From JBEVEP01 sp040512755 (GTDB taxonomy: Bacteria; Pseudomonadota; Alphaproteobacteria; Rhizobiales; Rhizobiaceae): DNA of 5,226 bases. Shown piece by piece: positions 1-5,226 of the stretch; position 1 is the stretch's first letter, and every line of letters begins with the position of its first letter. The notes beneath the pieces were generated by a model. The model was given only the letters and a program-made list of their open reading frames with translations, made no database searches and was not told the origin of the DNA. Where the stretch lies: positions 1-5,226 of the forward strand of contig JBEVEP010000248.1 of NCBI GenBank assembly GCA_040512755.1. Direction: 5' to 3'. The translations under genes were made by a program, and so were the position numbers.

Positions 1-227
1 TCGCAAGCGTCGACAGCCGGGTCGCCGGCGGCTGGTCCAGGCTGTCGGCCGTCGAAGAACTGAAGCAGGGTCCGGCACGCATGATTGCAGGAAACGACAT
101 CGTCGCCTGCTTCGAGATCGTGGCAAAGGATGTAGGGACGGTGTGCTACTTCACCGACCATGGGGTGCTTTTCAAGGTCGCCCAATGGGGCGTAACCCGC
201 ATCGCCACAAGCCAGGAGACGAACTGA
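1..227 (+). CDS. Unrecognised protein, C-terminal fragment
   Basis: An open frame entering from the left edge, with the first whole codon at position 3, runs to a TGA at 225-227 and gives 74 visible residues. I prefer this frame because most codons end in G or C, as in the neighbouring genes. The plus frame starting at 2 is also open, to 262, but gives an implausible arginine-rich product. The visible protein is mixed in composition (it ends ...WGVTRIATSQETN), with no membrane segment, zinc pair or motif that I recognise. A stretch around residues 35-60 alternates hydrophobic and polar residues, as in a small beta-rich fold. The start lies outside the window; an internal ATG at 81 is possible but has no clear ribosome-binding site. 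The gene converges on ssb. I do not assign a function. Confidence 0.6.
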   Translation, partial: ASVDSRVAGGWSRLSAVEELKQGPARMIAGNDIVACFEIVAKDVGTVCYFTDHGVLFKVAQWGVTRIATSQETN

Positions 228-326
228 ACTCTGCCGCCGGCTGGCCTCAGATTGCGCGGTAATCGCTTTCATTGCCTGGCCGACCCGCCGATTCCCAACG
301 CTTGCCGGGCAACGGGTAGGCTACAA

Positions 327-371
327 GCGTAAACCTGTGCTCAAAACGCGTTTAGACACAATACCTTACGC
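327..371. terminator. Imperfect hairpin between convergent genes, possible terminator
   Basis: GCGTAA at 327-332 pairs with TTACGC at 366-371, TGTG at 336-339 with CACA at 357-360, and the centre is the perfect palindrome AAACGCGTTT at 344-353. Together these make a roughly 45-nt interrupted stem-loop. It begins 20 nt beyond the ssb stop on the minus strand and about 100 nt beyond the stop of the left-hand gene, where a shared terminator would be expected. No clear run of T follows on either strand, so a standard intrinsic terminator is not shown. The 228-326 part of this gap holds only weak 4-5 bp hairpins. Confidence 0.35.
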
Positions 372-390
372 GCGCTTCACCTCATCGGCC

Positions 391-903
391 CTAGAAAGGG
401 ATCTCGTCGTCCAGGTCACGAGGCCCGCTGCCGCCGCCAAAGCCGCCGCTACGATTGCCGCCGCCGCGTCCTTGGTCATCATTCGGACCCGATTGGCCAA
501 AATCGGAACTCCGTCCACCGCTATAGCCGACCTGACCGCCCTCGCTTTGCCCACGGGCGTCGAGCATCTGCAGTTCGCCACGGAATTTCTGAAGCACGAC
601 CTCTGTCGTATAGCGATCCTGACCGCTCTGGTCCTGCCATTTGCGGTTCTGCAACTGCCCTTCGACGTAAACCTTCATTCCCTTCTTGAGGTACTGCTCC
701 GCAACCTTGGCCAGGTTGTCGTTGAAAATGACGACATTGTGCCACTCGGTTTTTTCCTTGCGGTCGCCGGAGTTCTTGTCGCGCCAGGTTTCAGAGGTCG
801 CGATCCTGAGGTTGACGACAGGATCGCCCGAGTTCAGCCGGCGGATTTCTGGATCAGCGCCCAGATTGCCCACCAGAATGACCTTGTTCACACTTCCTGC
901 CAT
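391..903 (-). CDS. ssb: Single-stranded DNA-binding protein SSB
   Basis: SSB binds exposed single-stranded DNA as a tetramer during replication, recombination and repair, and recruits partner proteins through its C-terminal tip. The product is 170 aa, close to the usual length for bacterial SSBs. The N-terminal half is a typical OB fold, starting MAGSVNKVILVGNLGADPE. The DNA-stacking aromatics of the family are present as Trp40, Trp54, Phe60 and Trp89 (E. coli Trp40, Trp54, Phe60, Trp88). A glycine-, serine- and aspartate-rich disordered linker follows from about residue 117 to 160. The protein ends in the acidic tip DLDDEIPF, which matches the partner-docking tip of E. coli (DDDIPF). The ATG at 903-901 is supported by the family N-terminus and by a GGAGAAG site just upstream. 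The gene diverges from uvrA and has a LexA box about 115 nt upstream, so SOS control is likely. Confidence 0.97.
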   Translation of the reverse strand: MAGSVNKVILVGNLGADPEIRRLNSGDPVVNLRIATSETWRDKNSGDRKEKTEWHNVVIFNDNLAKVAEQYLKKGMKVYVEGQLQNRKWQDQSGQDRYTTEVVLQKFRGELQMLDARGQSEGGQVGYSGGRSSDFGQSGPNDDQGRGGGNRSGGFGGGSGPRDLDDEIPF

Positions 904-907
904 TACA

Positions 908-914
908 CTTCTCC
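908..914 (-). promoter_or_regulatory. Ribosome-binding site of ssb
   Basis: On the minus strand GGAGAAG lies four bases before the ATG, with its GGAG core eight bases away. It supports the 903 start. Confidence 0.7.
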
Positions 915-1018
915 ACGCTCATCCGAAACAGTCGCAAATTGGCGGCTCACACTACCCGATTGCACACTCACATGCGGCGCTACCGGCGGAAAACAACCGG
1001 CTGTCCACAAATTTGTTT

Positions 1019-1033
1019 GTTCTATTTTTGTTC
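1019..1033. promoter_or_regulatory. LexA operator (SOS box) for ssb
   Basis: The sequence GTTCTATTTTTGTTC fits the alphaproteobacterial LexA operator GTTC-N7-GTTC exactly, with a spacer of exactly seven bases. It lies 115 nt upstream of the ssb ATG and overlaps the candidate -10 element of ssb, a position where bound LexA would block RNA polymerase. It is more than 770 nt from the uvrA start, so it probably serves ssb only. That LexA binds this form of site in Rhizobium, Sinorhizobium and Caulobacter is established; binding here is inferred. Confidence 0.83.
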
Positions 1034-1058
1034 TAGATCGATTTAGGCCGGAACGCAA
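1030..1058 (-). promoter_or_regulatory. Candidate ssb promoter
   Basis: Reading the minus strand, CTTGCGT has its TTGCGT hexamer at 1058-1053 (-35; rhizobial -35 elements often read CTTGAC). After a 17-bp spacer comes TAGAAC at 1035-1030 (-10, four of six consensus bases). The -10 falls inside the LexA box. Both hexamers are imperfect, so this is the best candidate rather than a demonstrated promoter. Confidence 0.4.
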
Positions 1059-1197
1059 GGTGGCCCGCCCCCTGTGGTTCGCATCATCTGCCGACCCAAG
1101 CACGGTAGCTCGACCGACCGCGACGAAAGGCAACTGCTCGCTCACGCGGTCCAGCTGCCGTCCTATCAGGCAAGCAGTGATCACCTCGCAAATGAAC

Positions 1198-1230
1198 GGC
1201 CCCGCCGCTATCGTTCAAGCGCACGGGGCC
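1198..1230. repeat. GC-rich stem-loop (inverted repeat)
   Basis: GGCCCCG at 1198-1204 pairs perfectly with CGGGGCC at 1224-1230. Inside, CGCT at 1206-1209 pairs with AGCG at 1218-1221, leaving an 8-nt loop. This gives 11 base pairs broken by one small internal loop. No T run follows on either strand, so a simple terminator is unlikely. Confidence 0.55.
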
Positions 1231-1388
1231 TTGTGGGGGTTAAACCCTCTACTGCCGGGAGCGTTTTACCGGCTTTACTCTCTCGGACGCCTCATCGGCA
1301 CGCAACCGATTGATCCGACTATGGTCTCTGATTGTAGGGTGATTCAGCAGGTGCAAATTGCTGCCTCGGCGAGCACTACGCCTGCCGT

Positions 1389-1410
1389 GGCTCCGTTTTC
1401 TCACGGAGCC
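1389..1410. repeat. Perfect 8-bp stem-loop (inverted repeat)
   Basis: GGCTCCGT at 1389-1396 and ACGGAGCC at 1403-1410 form a perfect 8-bp stem with a 6-nt loop (TTTCTC). It has the shape of an intrinsic terminator stem, but neither strand has the following T run and no gene ends next to it. Its role is unknown; it may be part of a structured RNA. Confidence 0.55.
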
Positions 1411-1488
1411 GGTTCAGACAGTCCGGTGGGTTCATGCCTCCCTCCTCGGATCGTTGCACCGAATGCCTATCGGTCGCCTCATTCGCGT

Positions 1489-1508
1489 GTTTGCGGCGTC
1501 TCGCAAAC
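1489..1508. repeat. Perfect 7-bp stem-loop (inverted repeat)
   Basis: GTTTGCG at 1489-1495 and CGCAAAC at 1502-1508 flank a 6-nt loop (GCGTCT). A weaker 5-bp hairpin follows at 1513-1528. There is no T run and no adjacent gene end. Confidence 0.5.
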
Positions 1509-1634
1509 CATCATTCGTCTTCGCGAATTCGGTTCCAATGACTGAGCGATCTTGCATCCCGCATATCCCAACGTCAACCTGTTTGCCGGCTTTGCTAGAA
1601 AATGTGATCGCTGCCCTCGCTTTCCACATCCGTT

Positions 1635-1663
1635 TTGTCAGGAGCCTGTTCGACCTTTGTTCT
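1635..1663 (+). promoter_or_regulatory. Candidate uvrA promoter
   Basis: TTGTCA at 1635-1640 matches five of six bases of the sigma70 -35 element. A 17-bp spacer places the -10 at 1658-1663 (TGTTCT, three of six). The LexA box falls between and over these elements, the same arrangement as at ssb. A weaker alternative is TTGCCC at 1670-1675 with TTAAAC at 1693-1698. Either would give uvrA a leader of roughly 100-140 nt, which includes a small hairpin, GCGTC-TCTC-GACGC, at 1719-1732. Confidence 0.4.
1648..1662. promoter_or_regulatory. LexA operator (SOS box) for uvrA
   Basis: The sequence GTTCGACCTTTGTTC is a second exact GTTC-N7-GTTC match, 149 nt upstream of the preferred uvrA ATG. It sits inside the candidate promoter. 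uvrA is a standard member of the LexA regulon in many bacteria, so context and motif agree. Both boxes share T-rich bases before the second half-site (TTTGTTC), which supports a common binding protein. Confidence 0.85.
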
Positions 1664-1811
1664 TTTGGCTTGCCCCCTTGCATCAAAGGCGGTTAAACGG
1701 CTTGCGGTGAGAGTTGTGGCGTCTCTCGACGCAACGACAGAAATACCTACATGAGGGGTGGCCGGGCAGGTCCCGCCATCGAGCAAATCCCGAAGCGAGG
1801 CGGCGGACCGC

Positions 1812-4733
1812 ATGGCCGACCATAAGTACATCTCCATTCGCGGCGCCCGCGAGCACAATCTGAAGAACGTCGATCTCGATCTGCCGCGTGACAGCCTGAT
1901 CGTGATGACCGGCCTCTCCGGTTCCGGCAAATCATCGCTGGCATTCGACACGATCTATGCAGAGGGCCAGCGGCGCTATGTCGAAAGCCTCTCGGCCTAT
2001 GCGCGGCAGTTTCTTGAAATGATGCAAAAGCCGGATGTCGATCAGATCGACGGCCTGTCCCCGGCTATCTCCATCGAACAGAAGACGACATCGCGAAATC
2101 CCCGCTCGACTGTGGGCACCGTCACCGAAATCTACGACTACATGCGTCTTCTCTTTGCCCGCGTAGGCATTCCCTATTCGCCGGCAACGGGGCTGCCTAT
2201 CGAGAGCCAGACCGTCAGTCAGATGGTGGACAGGGTTCTGGCTCTTGATGAACGCACGCGCCTCTACATCACCGCGCCGATCGTGCGCGGCCGCAAAGGC
2301 GAATACCGCAAGGAACTGGCAGACCTGCAGAAGAAGGGGTTCCAGCGCGTCAAGGTCGACGGTGTTTTCTACGAGATCGCGGATGTGCCGGCGCTTGACA
2401 AGAAGTACAAGCACGACATCGATGTGGTCGTCGACCGCATCGTCGTGCGCCCCGACCTCGCGACGCGCCTGGCGGACTCGCTCGAGACCGCATTGAAGCT
2501 GGCCGAGGGGCTCGCAATCGCTGAGTTCGCAGATCGCCCTTTGCCGGCCGAGGAGACAGCGGAGGAATCCGTCAACAAATCGAAGAACGAGACACATGAG
2601 CGCATTCTCTTCTCCGAGAAATTCGCCTGCCCCGTCTCCGGCTTCACTATTCCGGAAATCGAACCCAGGCTGTTTTCGTTCAACAACCCGTTCGGCGCGT
2701 GTCCGTCCTGCGACGGTCTCGGCAATCAGCGGGCAATTGACGCCAGCCTGGTCGTACCTGACGAGAACGTGTCACTGCGCGACGGTGCGGTGAACCCCTG
2801 GGCCAAGTCCACGTCGCCTTACTACGCGCAGACGCTGGAGGCTTTAGGTAGGGTCTACGGCTTCAAGCTTGGGGACCGCTTCAAGGAGCTGACAGACGAA
2901 GCCAGGCAGGCCGTACTTTACGGCACTGGCGAACGTGAGGTTACGTTCCAATATGATGATGGGCTTCGATCGTACAAAACCACGAAGACCTTCGAGGGCG
3001 TGATCCCAAACCTCGAACGCCGCTGGAAAGAGACCGAATCCGCATGGATGCGCGAAGAGATCGAGCGCTTCATGTCGGCAACGCCCTGTCCGGCCTGCAA
3101 AGGATATCGCCTGAAGCCGGAGTCCCTGGCCGTCAAGATCGCCGGAAGGCATATCGGCGAGGTCACGGAGCTTTCGATCCGGAAGGCGAATGCTTGGTTC
3201 GATGAACTGCCTGGTTCGCTGAATGCCAAACAAAACGAAATCGCAATGCGCATCCTGAAGGAAATTCGCGAGCGGCTGCGTTTTTTGAACGATGTCGGTC
3301 TCGACTATCTGACATTGTCGCGTAATTCGGGAAGCCTTTCCGGCGGCGAAAGTCAGCGCATCAGACTTGCTTCGCAGATCGGATCCGGGCTGACCGGGGT
3401 TCTCTATGTACTGGACGAGCCGTCGATCGGTCTTCACCAGAGGGATAATTCCCGGCTCCTGGATACGCTGAAGCACCTACGCGATCTGGGCAACACGGTG
3501 ATCGTGGTCGAGCACGACGAGGACGCGATCCTTCATGCCGACTACGTCGTTGATATCGGACCCGCCGCCGGCATTCACGGCGGCCAAGTGATCGCCGAGG
3601 GAGCGCCGCGCGAGATCATGGCGAACCCGGCGTCGATTACCGGCAAATACCTGTCCGGCGAGCTTGAAATTCCGACGCCCCCGTCCCGACGGGAGATCAA
3701 AAAGTCGCGACGGATCAAAGTTGTCGGCGCGCGCGGAAACAATCTGCGGAATGTCACCGCCGAAATTCCAATCGGTACCTTCACCTGCGTAACCGGCGTT
3801 TCCGGCGGTGGCAAGTCGACGTTCTTGATCGAGACGCTTTTCAAGGCGGCCTCCCGCCGCATCATGGGTTCGCGCGAGCATCCGGCCGATCATGATCGCA
3901 TCGAGGGTCTGGAGTTTCTCGACAAGGTCATCGACATCGACCAGTCGCCGATTGGGCGCACGCCGCGCTCCAACCCCGCAACGTATACCGGCGCCTTCAC
4001 CCCCATCCGCGACTGGTTTGCCGGCCTGCCGGAGGCCAAGGCGCGCGGCTATCAGCCTGGACGTTTCTCCTTCAACGTGAAGGGCGGACGCTGCGAGGCC
4101 TGCCAAGGCGATGGCGTCATCAAGATCGAAATGCACTTCCTTCCGGATGTTTACGTCACCTGCGACGTCTGCCATGGGAAGCGCTACAATCGCGAGACGC
4201 TGGACGTCACTTTCAAGGGCAAGTCGATCGCCGACATCCTCGATATGACTGTCGAGGAAGGTGTCGAATTTTTCGCGGCAGTGCCCGCCGTGCGCGACAA
4301 ACTTGTCACCCTGAACCAGGTGGGTCTCGGCTACATCCATATCGGCCAGCAGGCGACGACGCTTTCTGGCGGCGAGGCGCAGCGCATCAAGCTGGCCAAG
4401 GAACTTTCCAGACGGGCGACCGGTAAGACTCTCTACATCTTGGACGAACCGACAACAGGCTTGCATTTCCATGATGTAGCCAAGCTACTTGAGGTTCTGC
4501 ATGAGCTTGTCGACCAGGGCAACACAGTGGTCGTGATCGAGCACAATCTTGAGGTTATCAAGACGGCCGACTGGGTTCTCGATCTTGGACCTGAAGGGGG
4601 CGACGGTGGTGGTGAAGTGGTCGCTTCCGGCCGGCCGGAGGATATTATTGACGAGCCGCGCAGCTATACGGGGCATTTTCTCAAGGAATTGTTGGAGCGA
4701 CGTCCGAAAGGAAAGAGGGAGGCGGCGGAGTAG
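1812..4733 (+). CDS. uvrA: Excinuclease ABC subunit A (UvrA)
   Basis: UvrA is the damage-sensing ATPase of nucleotide excision repair. As a dimer it finds bulky DNA lesions with UvrB, loads UvrB and leaves before UvrC cuts. The product is 973 aa, full length as far as I recall for rhizobial UvrA. Two ABC ATPase units are intact. The first has Walker A GLSGSGKSS at 34-42, signature LSGGES at 509-514 and Walker B LDEP at 534-537. The second has Walker A GVSGGGKST at 662-670, signature LSGGEA at 851-856 and Walker B LDEP at 877-880. The UvrB-binding region lies at about 115-245. The C-terminal zinc module is complete (Cys761, 764, 784, 787), and a further pair is Cys426/429. The first zinc module has Ser276 where E. 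coli has cysteine (Cys273, Ser276, Cys297, Cys300). I chose ATG 1812 because the family N-terminus begins here (MADHKYISIRGAREHNL) and a GAGG lies 11 bases upstream. A GTG at 1758 would add 18 unconserved residues. SOS control is inferred from the upstream LexA box. Confidence 0.97.
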   Translation: MADHKYISIRGAREHNLKNVDLDLPRDSLIVMTGLSGSGKSSLAFDTIYAEGQRRYVESLSAYARQFLEMMQKPDVDQIDGLSPAISIEQKTTSRNPRSTVGTVTEIYDYMRLLFARVGIPYSPATGLPIESQTVSQMVDRVLALDERTRLYITAPIVRGRKGEYRKELADLQKKGFQRVKVDGVFYEIADVPALDKKYKHDIDVVVDRIVVRPDLATRLADSLETALKLAEGLAIAEFADRPLPAEETAEESVNKSKNETHERILFSEKFACPVSGFTIPEIEPRLFSFNNPFGACPSCDGLGNQRAIDASLVVPDENVSLRDGAVNPWAKSTSPYYAQTLEALGRVYGFKLGDRFKELTDEARQAVLYGTGEREVTFQYDDGLRSYKTTKTFEGVIPNLERRWKETESAWMREEIERFMSATPCPACKGYRLKPESLAVKIAGRHIGEVTELSIRKANAWFDELPGSLNAKQNEIAMRILKEIRERLRFLNDVGLDYLTLSRNSGSLSGGESQRIRLASQIGSGLTGVLYVLDEPSIGLHQRDNSRLLDTLKHLRDLGNTVIVVEHDEDAILHADYVVDIGPAAGIHGGQVIAEGAPREIMANPASITGKYLSGELEIPTPPSRREIKKSRRIKVVGARGNNLRNVTAEIPIGTFTCVTGVSGGGKSTFLIETLFKAASRRIMGSREHPADHDRIEGLEFLDKVIDIDQSPIGRTPRSNPATYTGAFTPIRDWFAGLPEAKARGYQPGRFSFNVKGGRCEACQGDGVIKIEMHFLPDVYVTCDVCHGKRYNRETLDVTFKGKSIADILDMTVEEGVEFFAAVPAVRDKLVTLNQVGLGYIHIGQQATTLSGGEAQRIKLAKELSRRATGKTLYILDEPTTGLHFHDVAKLLEVLHELVDQGNTVVVIEHNLEVIKTADWVLDLGPEGGDGGGEVVASGRPEDIIDEPRSYTGHFLKELLERRPKGKREAAE

Positions 4734-4899
4734 ATCGCGGGGGCGGCCGATCCCGTCAGATCATCTACGGTCGAGATTACCGGTTGGACCGTCGCCAAAG
4801 ACATCGTTGACTTGCGCTCAAGCCATCAATCACGGGACGCTGCAGTGGCCCGGCTGCCATTGGCGCGCAAGTTAGTTCACGAAATGGCTAGCAACGCGT

Positions 4900-4903
4900 G
4901 GAG
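4900..4903 (+). promoter_or_regulatory. Ribosome-binding site of the DUF72 gene
   Basis: GGAG lies six bases before the ATG at 4910 and decides that start. The 4734-4909 gap upstream has no LexA box and no convincing terminator. It has a TTGACT at 4807-4812 that could be a -35 element, but no good -10 at the right distance. Confidence 0.65.
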
Positions 4904-4909
4904 AACCAC

Positions 4910-5226
4910 ATGACGACGACCTCCGGAACAATCCGCGCCGGAATGGGCGGCTGGACGTTCGAGCCCTGGGATGCCTCGTTCTATCCCGAAAAGCTGGCGA
5001 AGGCGAAGCAGCTTCAATTTGCAAGCCGCCAGGTGCCGACCATCGAGGTCAACGGTACTTTCTATTCCACTTTCAAGCCACCAACCTTTGCCAAATGGTC
5101 GAACGAAACTCCGGAAGGCTTTGTTTTCTCTCTAAAAGGCCATCGCTTCGTCACGAACCGCCGCCTTCTCGCGGAAGCAGGCGAGTCGGTCGCATTCTTT
5201 TTGAAGCAGGGTATCGTGGAACTCGG
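4910..5226 (+). CDS. DUF72 (YecE-like) family protein, N-terminal part
   Basis: The gene runs off the right edge after 105 whole codons; the family is usually about 240-300 aa, so well over half is missing. The visible part matches the start of DUF72 proteins, which are predicted TIM-barrel-like proteins of unknown biochemical role. Family landmarks seen are GMGGWTFEPW at residues 11-20, FYPEKLA at 24-30, the EVNGTFYSTFKPPTFAKW stretch at 46-63, and FVFSLKGHRFVTN at 71-83. There is no signal peptide, so it is likely cytoplasmic. The ATG at 4910 has a well-spaced GGAG and fits the family N-terminus. It lies 176 nt after uvrA on the same strand. Co-transcription is possible but not shown, since the gap is wide for an operon. 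Family assignment is firm; function is not known. Confidence 0.88.
   Translation, partial: MTTTSGTIRAGMGGWTFEPWDASFYPEKLAKAKQLQFASRQVPTIEVNGTFYSTFKPPTFAKWSNETPEGFVFSLKGHRFVTNRRLLAEAGESVAFFLKQGIVEL

Larger units (their letters stand above)
1059..1634. other. Gene-free spacer between the ssb and uvrA promoters
   Basis: I see no convincing protein gene on either strand. The open frames here (plus 1074-1313 and 1358-1696, minus 1432-1686) give arginine- or serine-rich products without recognisable motifs or good ribosome-binding sites. What the stretch does contain is a set of inverted repeats. The stronger ones are at 1198-1230, 1389-1410 and 1489-1508. Weaker ones are GGGTT-A-AACCC at 1237-1247, GCCGG/CCGGC at 1254-1273, ATCGG/CCGAT near 1294-1310, and ATTCG/CGAAT at 1513-1528. 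None is followed by a run of T. The stretch could encode a structured small RNA, hold the remains of a lost gene, or be plain intergenic DNA. Nothing in it settles which. Confidence 0.6.

Noticed and set aside
1001..1009. DnaA-box-like CTGTCCACA
   Set aside because: It has two mismatches to TTATCCACA and there is no cluster of further boxes; it does not support a replication origin.
1412..1447. tRNA-like GGTTCAGAC and GGGTTCATG segments
   Set aside because: No paired T arm, acceptor stem or anticodon arm can be built around either.
1288..1482. Direct repeat CGCCTCAT at 1288-1295 and 1475-1482
   Set aside because: Only eight bases plus partial flanking similarity; within chance expectation for this length and composition.
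337..1545. 402-codon plus-strand open frame across ssb and the spacer
   Set aside because: It runs antisense through all of ssb, whose identity is certain, and then through the spacer. Its product is a low-complexity, alanine/leucine-rich mirror of the ssb linker with no family features. High GC makes such frames common.
1432..1686. 84-codon minus-strand frame in the spacer
   Set aside because: The sequence is basic and unrecognised. It begins beyond the uvrA operator and has no supporting promoter or ribosome-binding site.
1358..1696. 112-codon plus-strand frame in the spacer
   Set aside because: There is no ribosome-binding site, no recognisable motif and an unlikely composition, and it runs through the uvrA LexA box and candidate promoter.
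1758..1811. GTG at 1758 as the uvrA start
   Set aside because: It would add 18 residues unlike the UvrA family N-terminus, and the only purine-rich run touches the GTG itself, too close to serve as a ribosome-binding site.
1751..1825. 24-codon upstream frame overlapping the uvrA start
   Set aside because: The ATG at 1751 has no Shine-Dalgarno sequence, and the product is glycine/arginine/proline-rich, as any GC-rich frame would be. No sign of a leader peptide.
3477..4472. 331-codon minus-strand open frame inside uvrA
   Set aside because: It is antisense to the second ATPase unit of UvrA; its length follows from the GC-rich codon pattern of the real gene.
4733..4752. Hairpin GATCG/CGATC just after uvrA as a terminator
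   Set aside because: Only 5 bp with a 10-nt loop and no T run.

Overview
The window looks like a chromosomal DNA-repair locus from an alphaproteobacterium of the order Hyphomicrobiales (rhizobia and relatives). This rests on three things: the high third-position GC of the genes, an SSB and a UvrA that read like rhizobial orthologues, and two copies of the alphaproteobacterial LexA operator GTTC-N7-GTTC. The SSB sequence reminds me more of the Mesorhizobium/Brucella side than of Sinorhizobium, but that is from memory and unverified.

Layout, left to right. Positions 1-227 hold the 3' end of an unrecognised plus-strand gene. A short convergent gap follows, with an imperfect hairpin at 327-371. 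ssb (single-stranded DNA-binding protein, 170 aa) runs on the minus strand from 903 to 391. A gene-free stretch of about 900 nt (904-1811) separates ssb from the divergent uvrA. It carries one perfect LexA box at each end (1019-1033 near ssb, 1648-1662 near uvrA), each overlapping a candidate sigma70-type promoter. Between them lies about 575 nt with no convincing protein gene but several GC-rich inverted repeats. uvrA (excinuclease ABC subunit A, 973 aa from the preferred ATG at 1812) occupies 1812-4733. After a 176-nt gap, a DUF72/YecE-family gene starts at 4910 and runs off the right edge.

How it fits together: the divergent ssb/uvrA pair is an SOS-type arrangement. LexA would repress both genes until DNA damage. 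UvrA then recognises bulky lesions for nucleotide excision repair, and SSB coats single-stranded DNA during repair and replication. Enterobacteria are known to keep ssb and uvrA divergent around a shared SOS box. Here the pair is kept, but the promoters are about 600 nt apart and each has its own operator.

No mobile element, CRISPR array, tRNA or rRNA was seen. I found no clearly new biological system. The points most worth checking are the duplicated operators, the inverted-repeat-rich spacer between them, and the incomplete first zinc module of UvrA.
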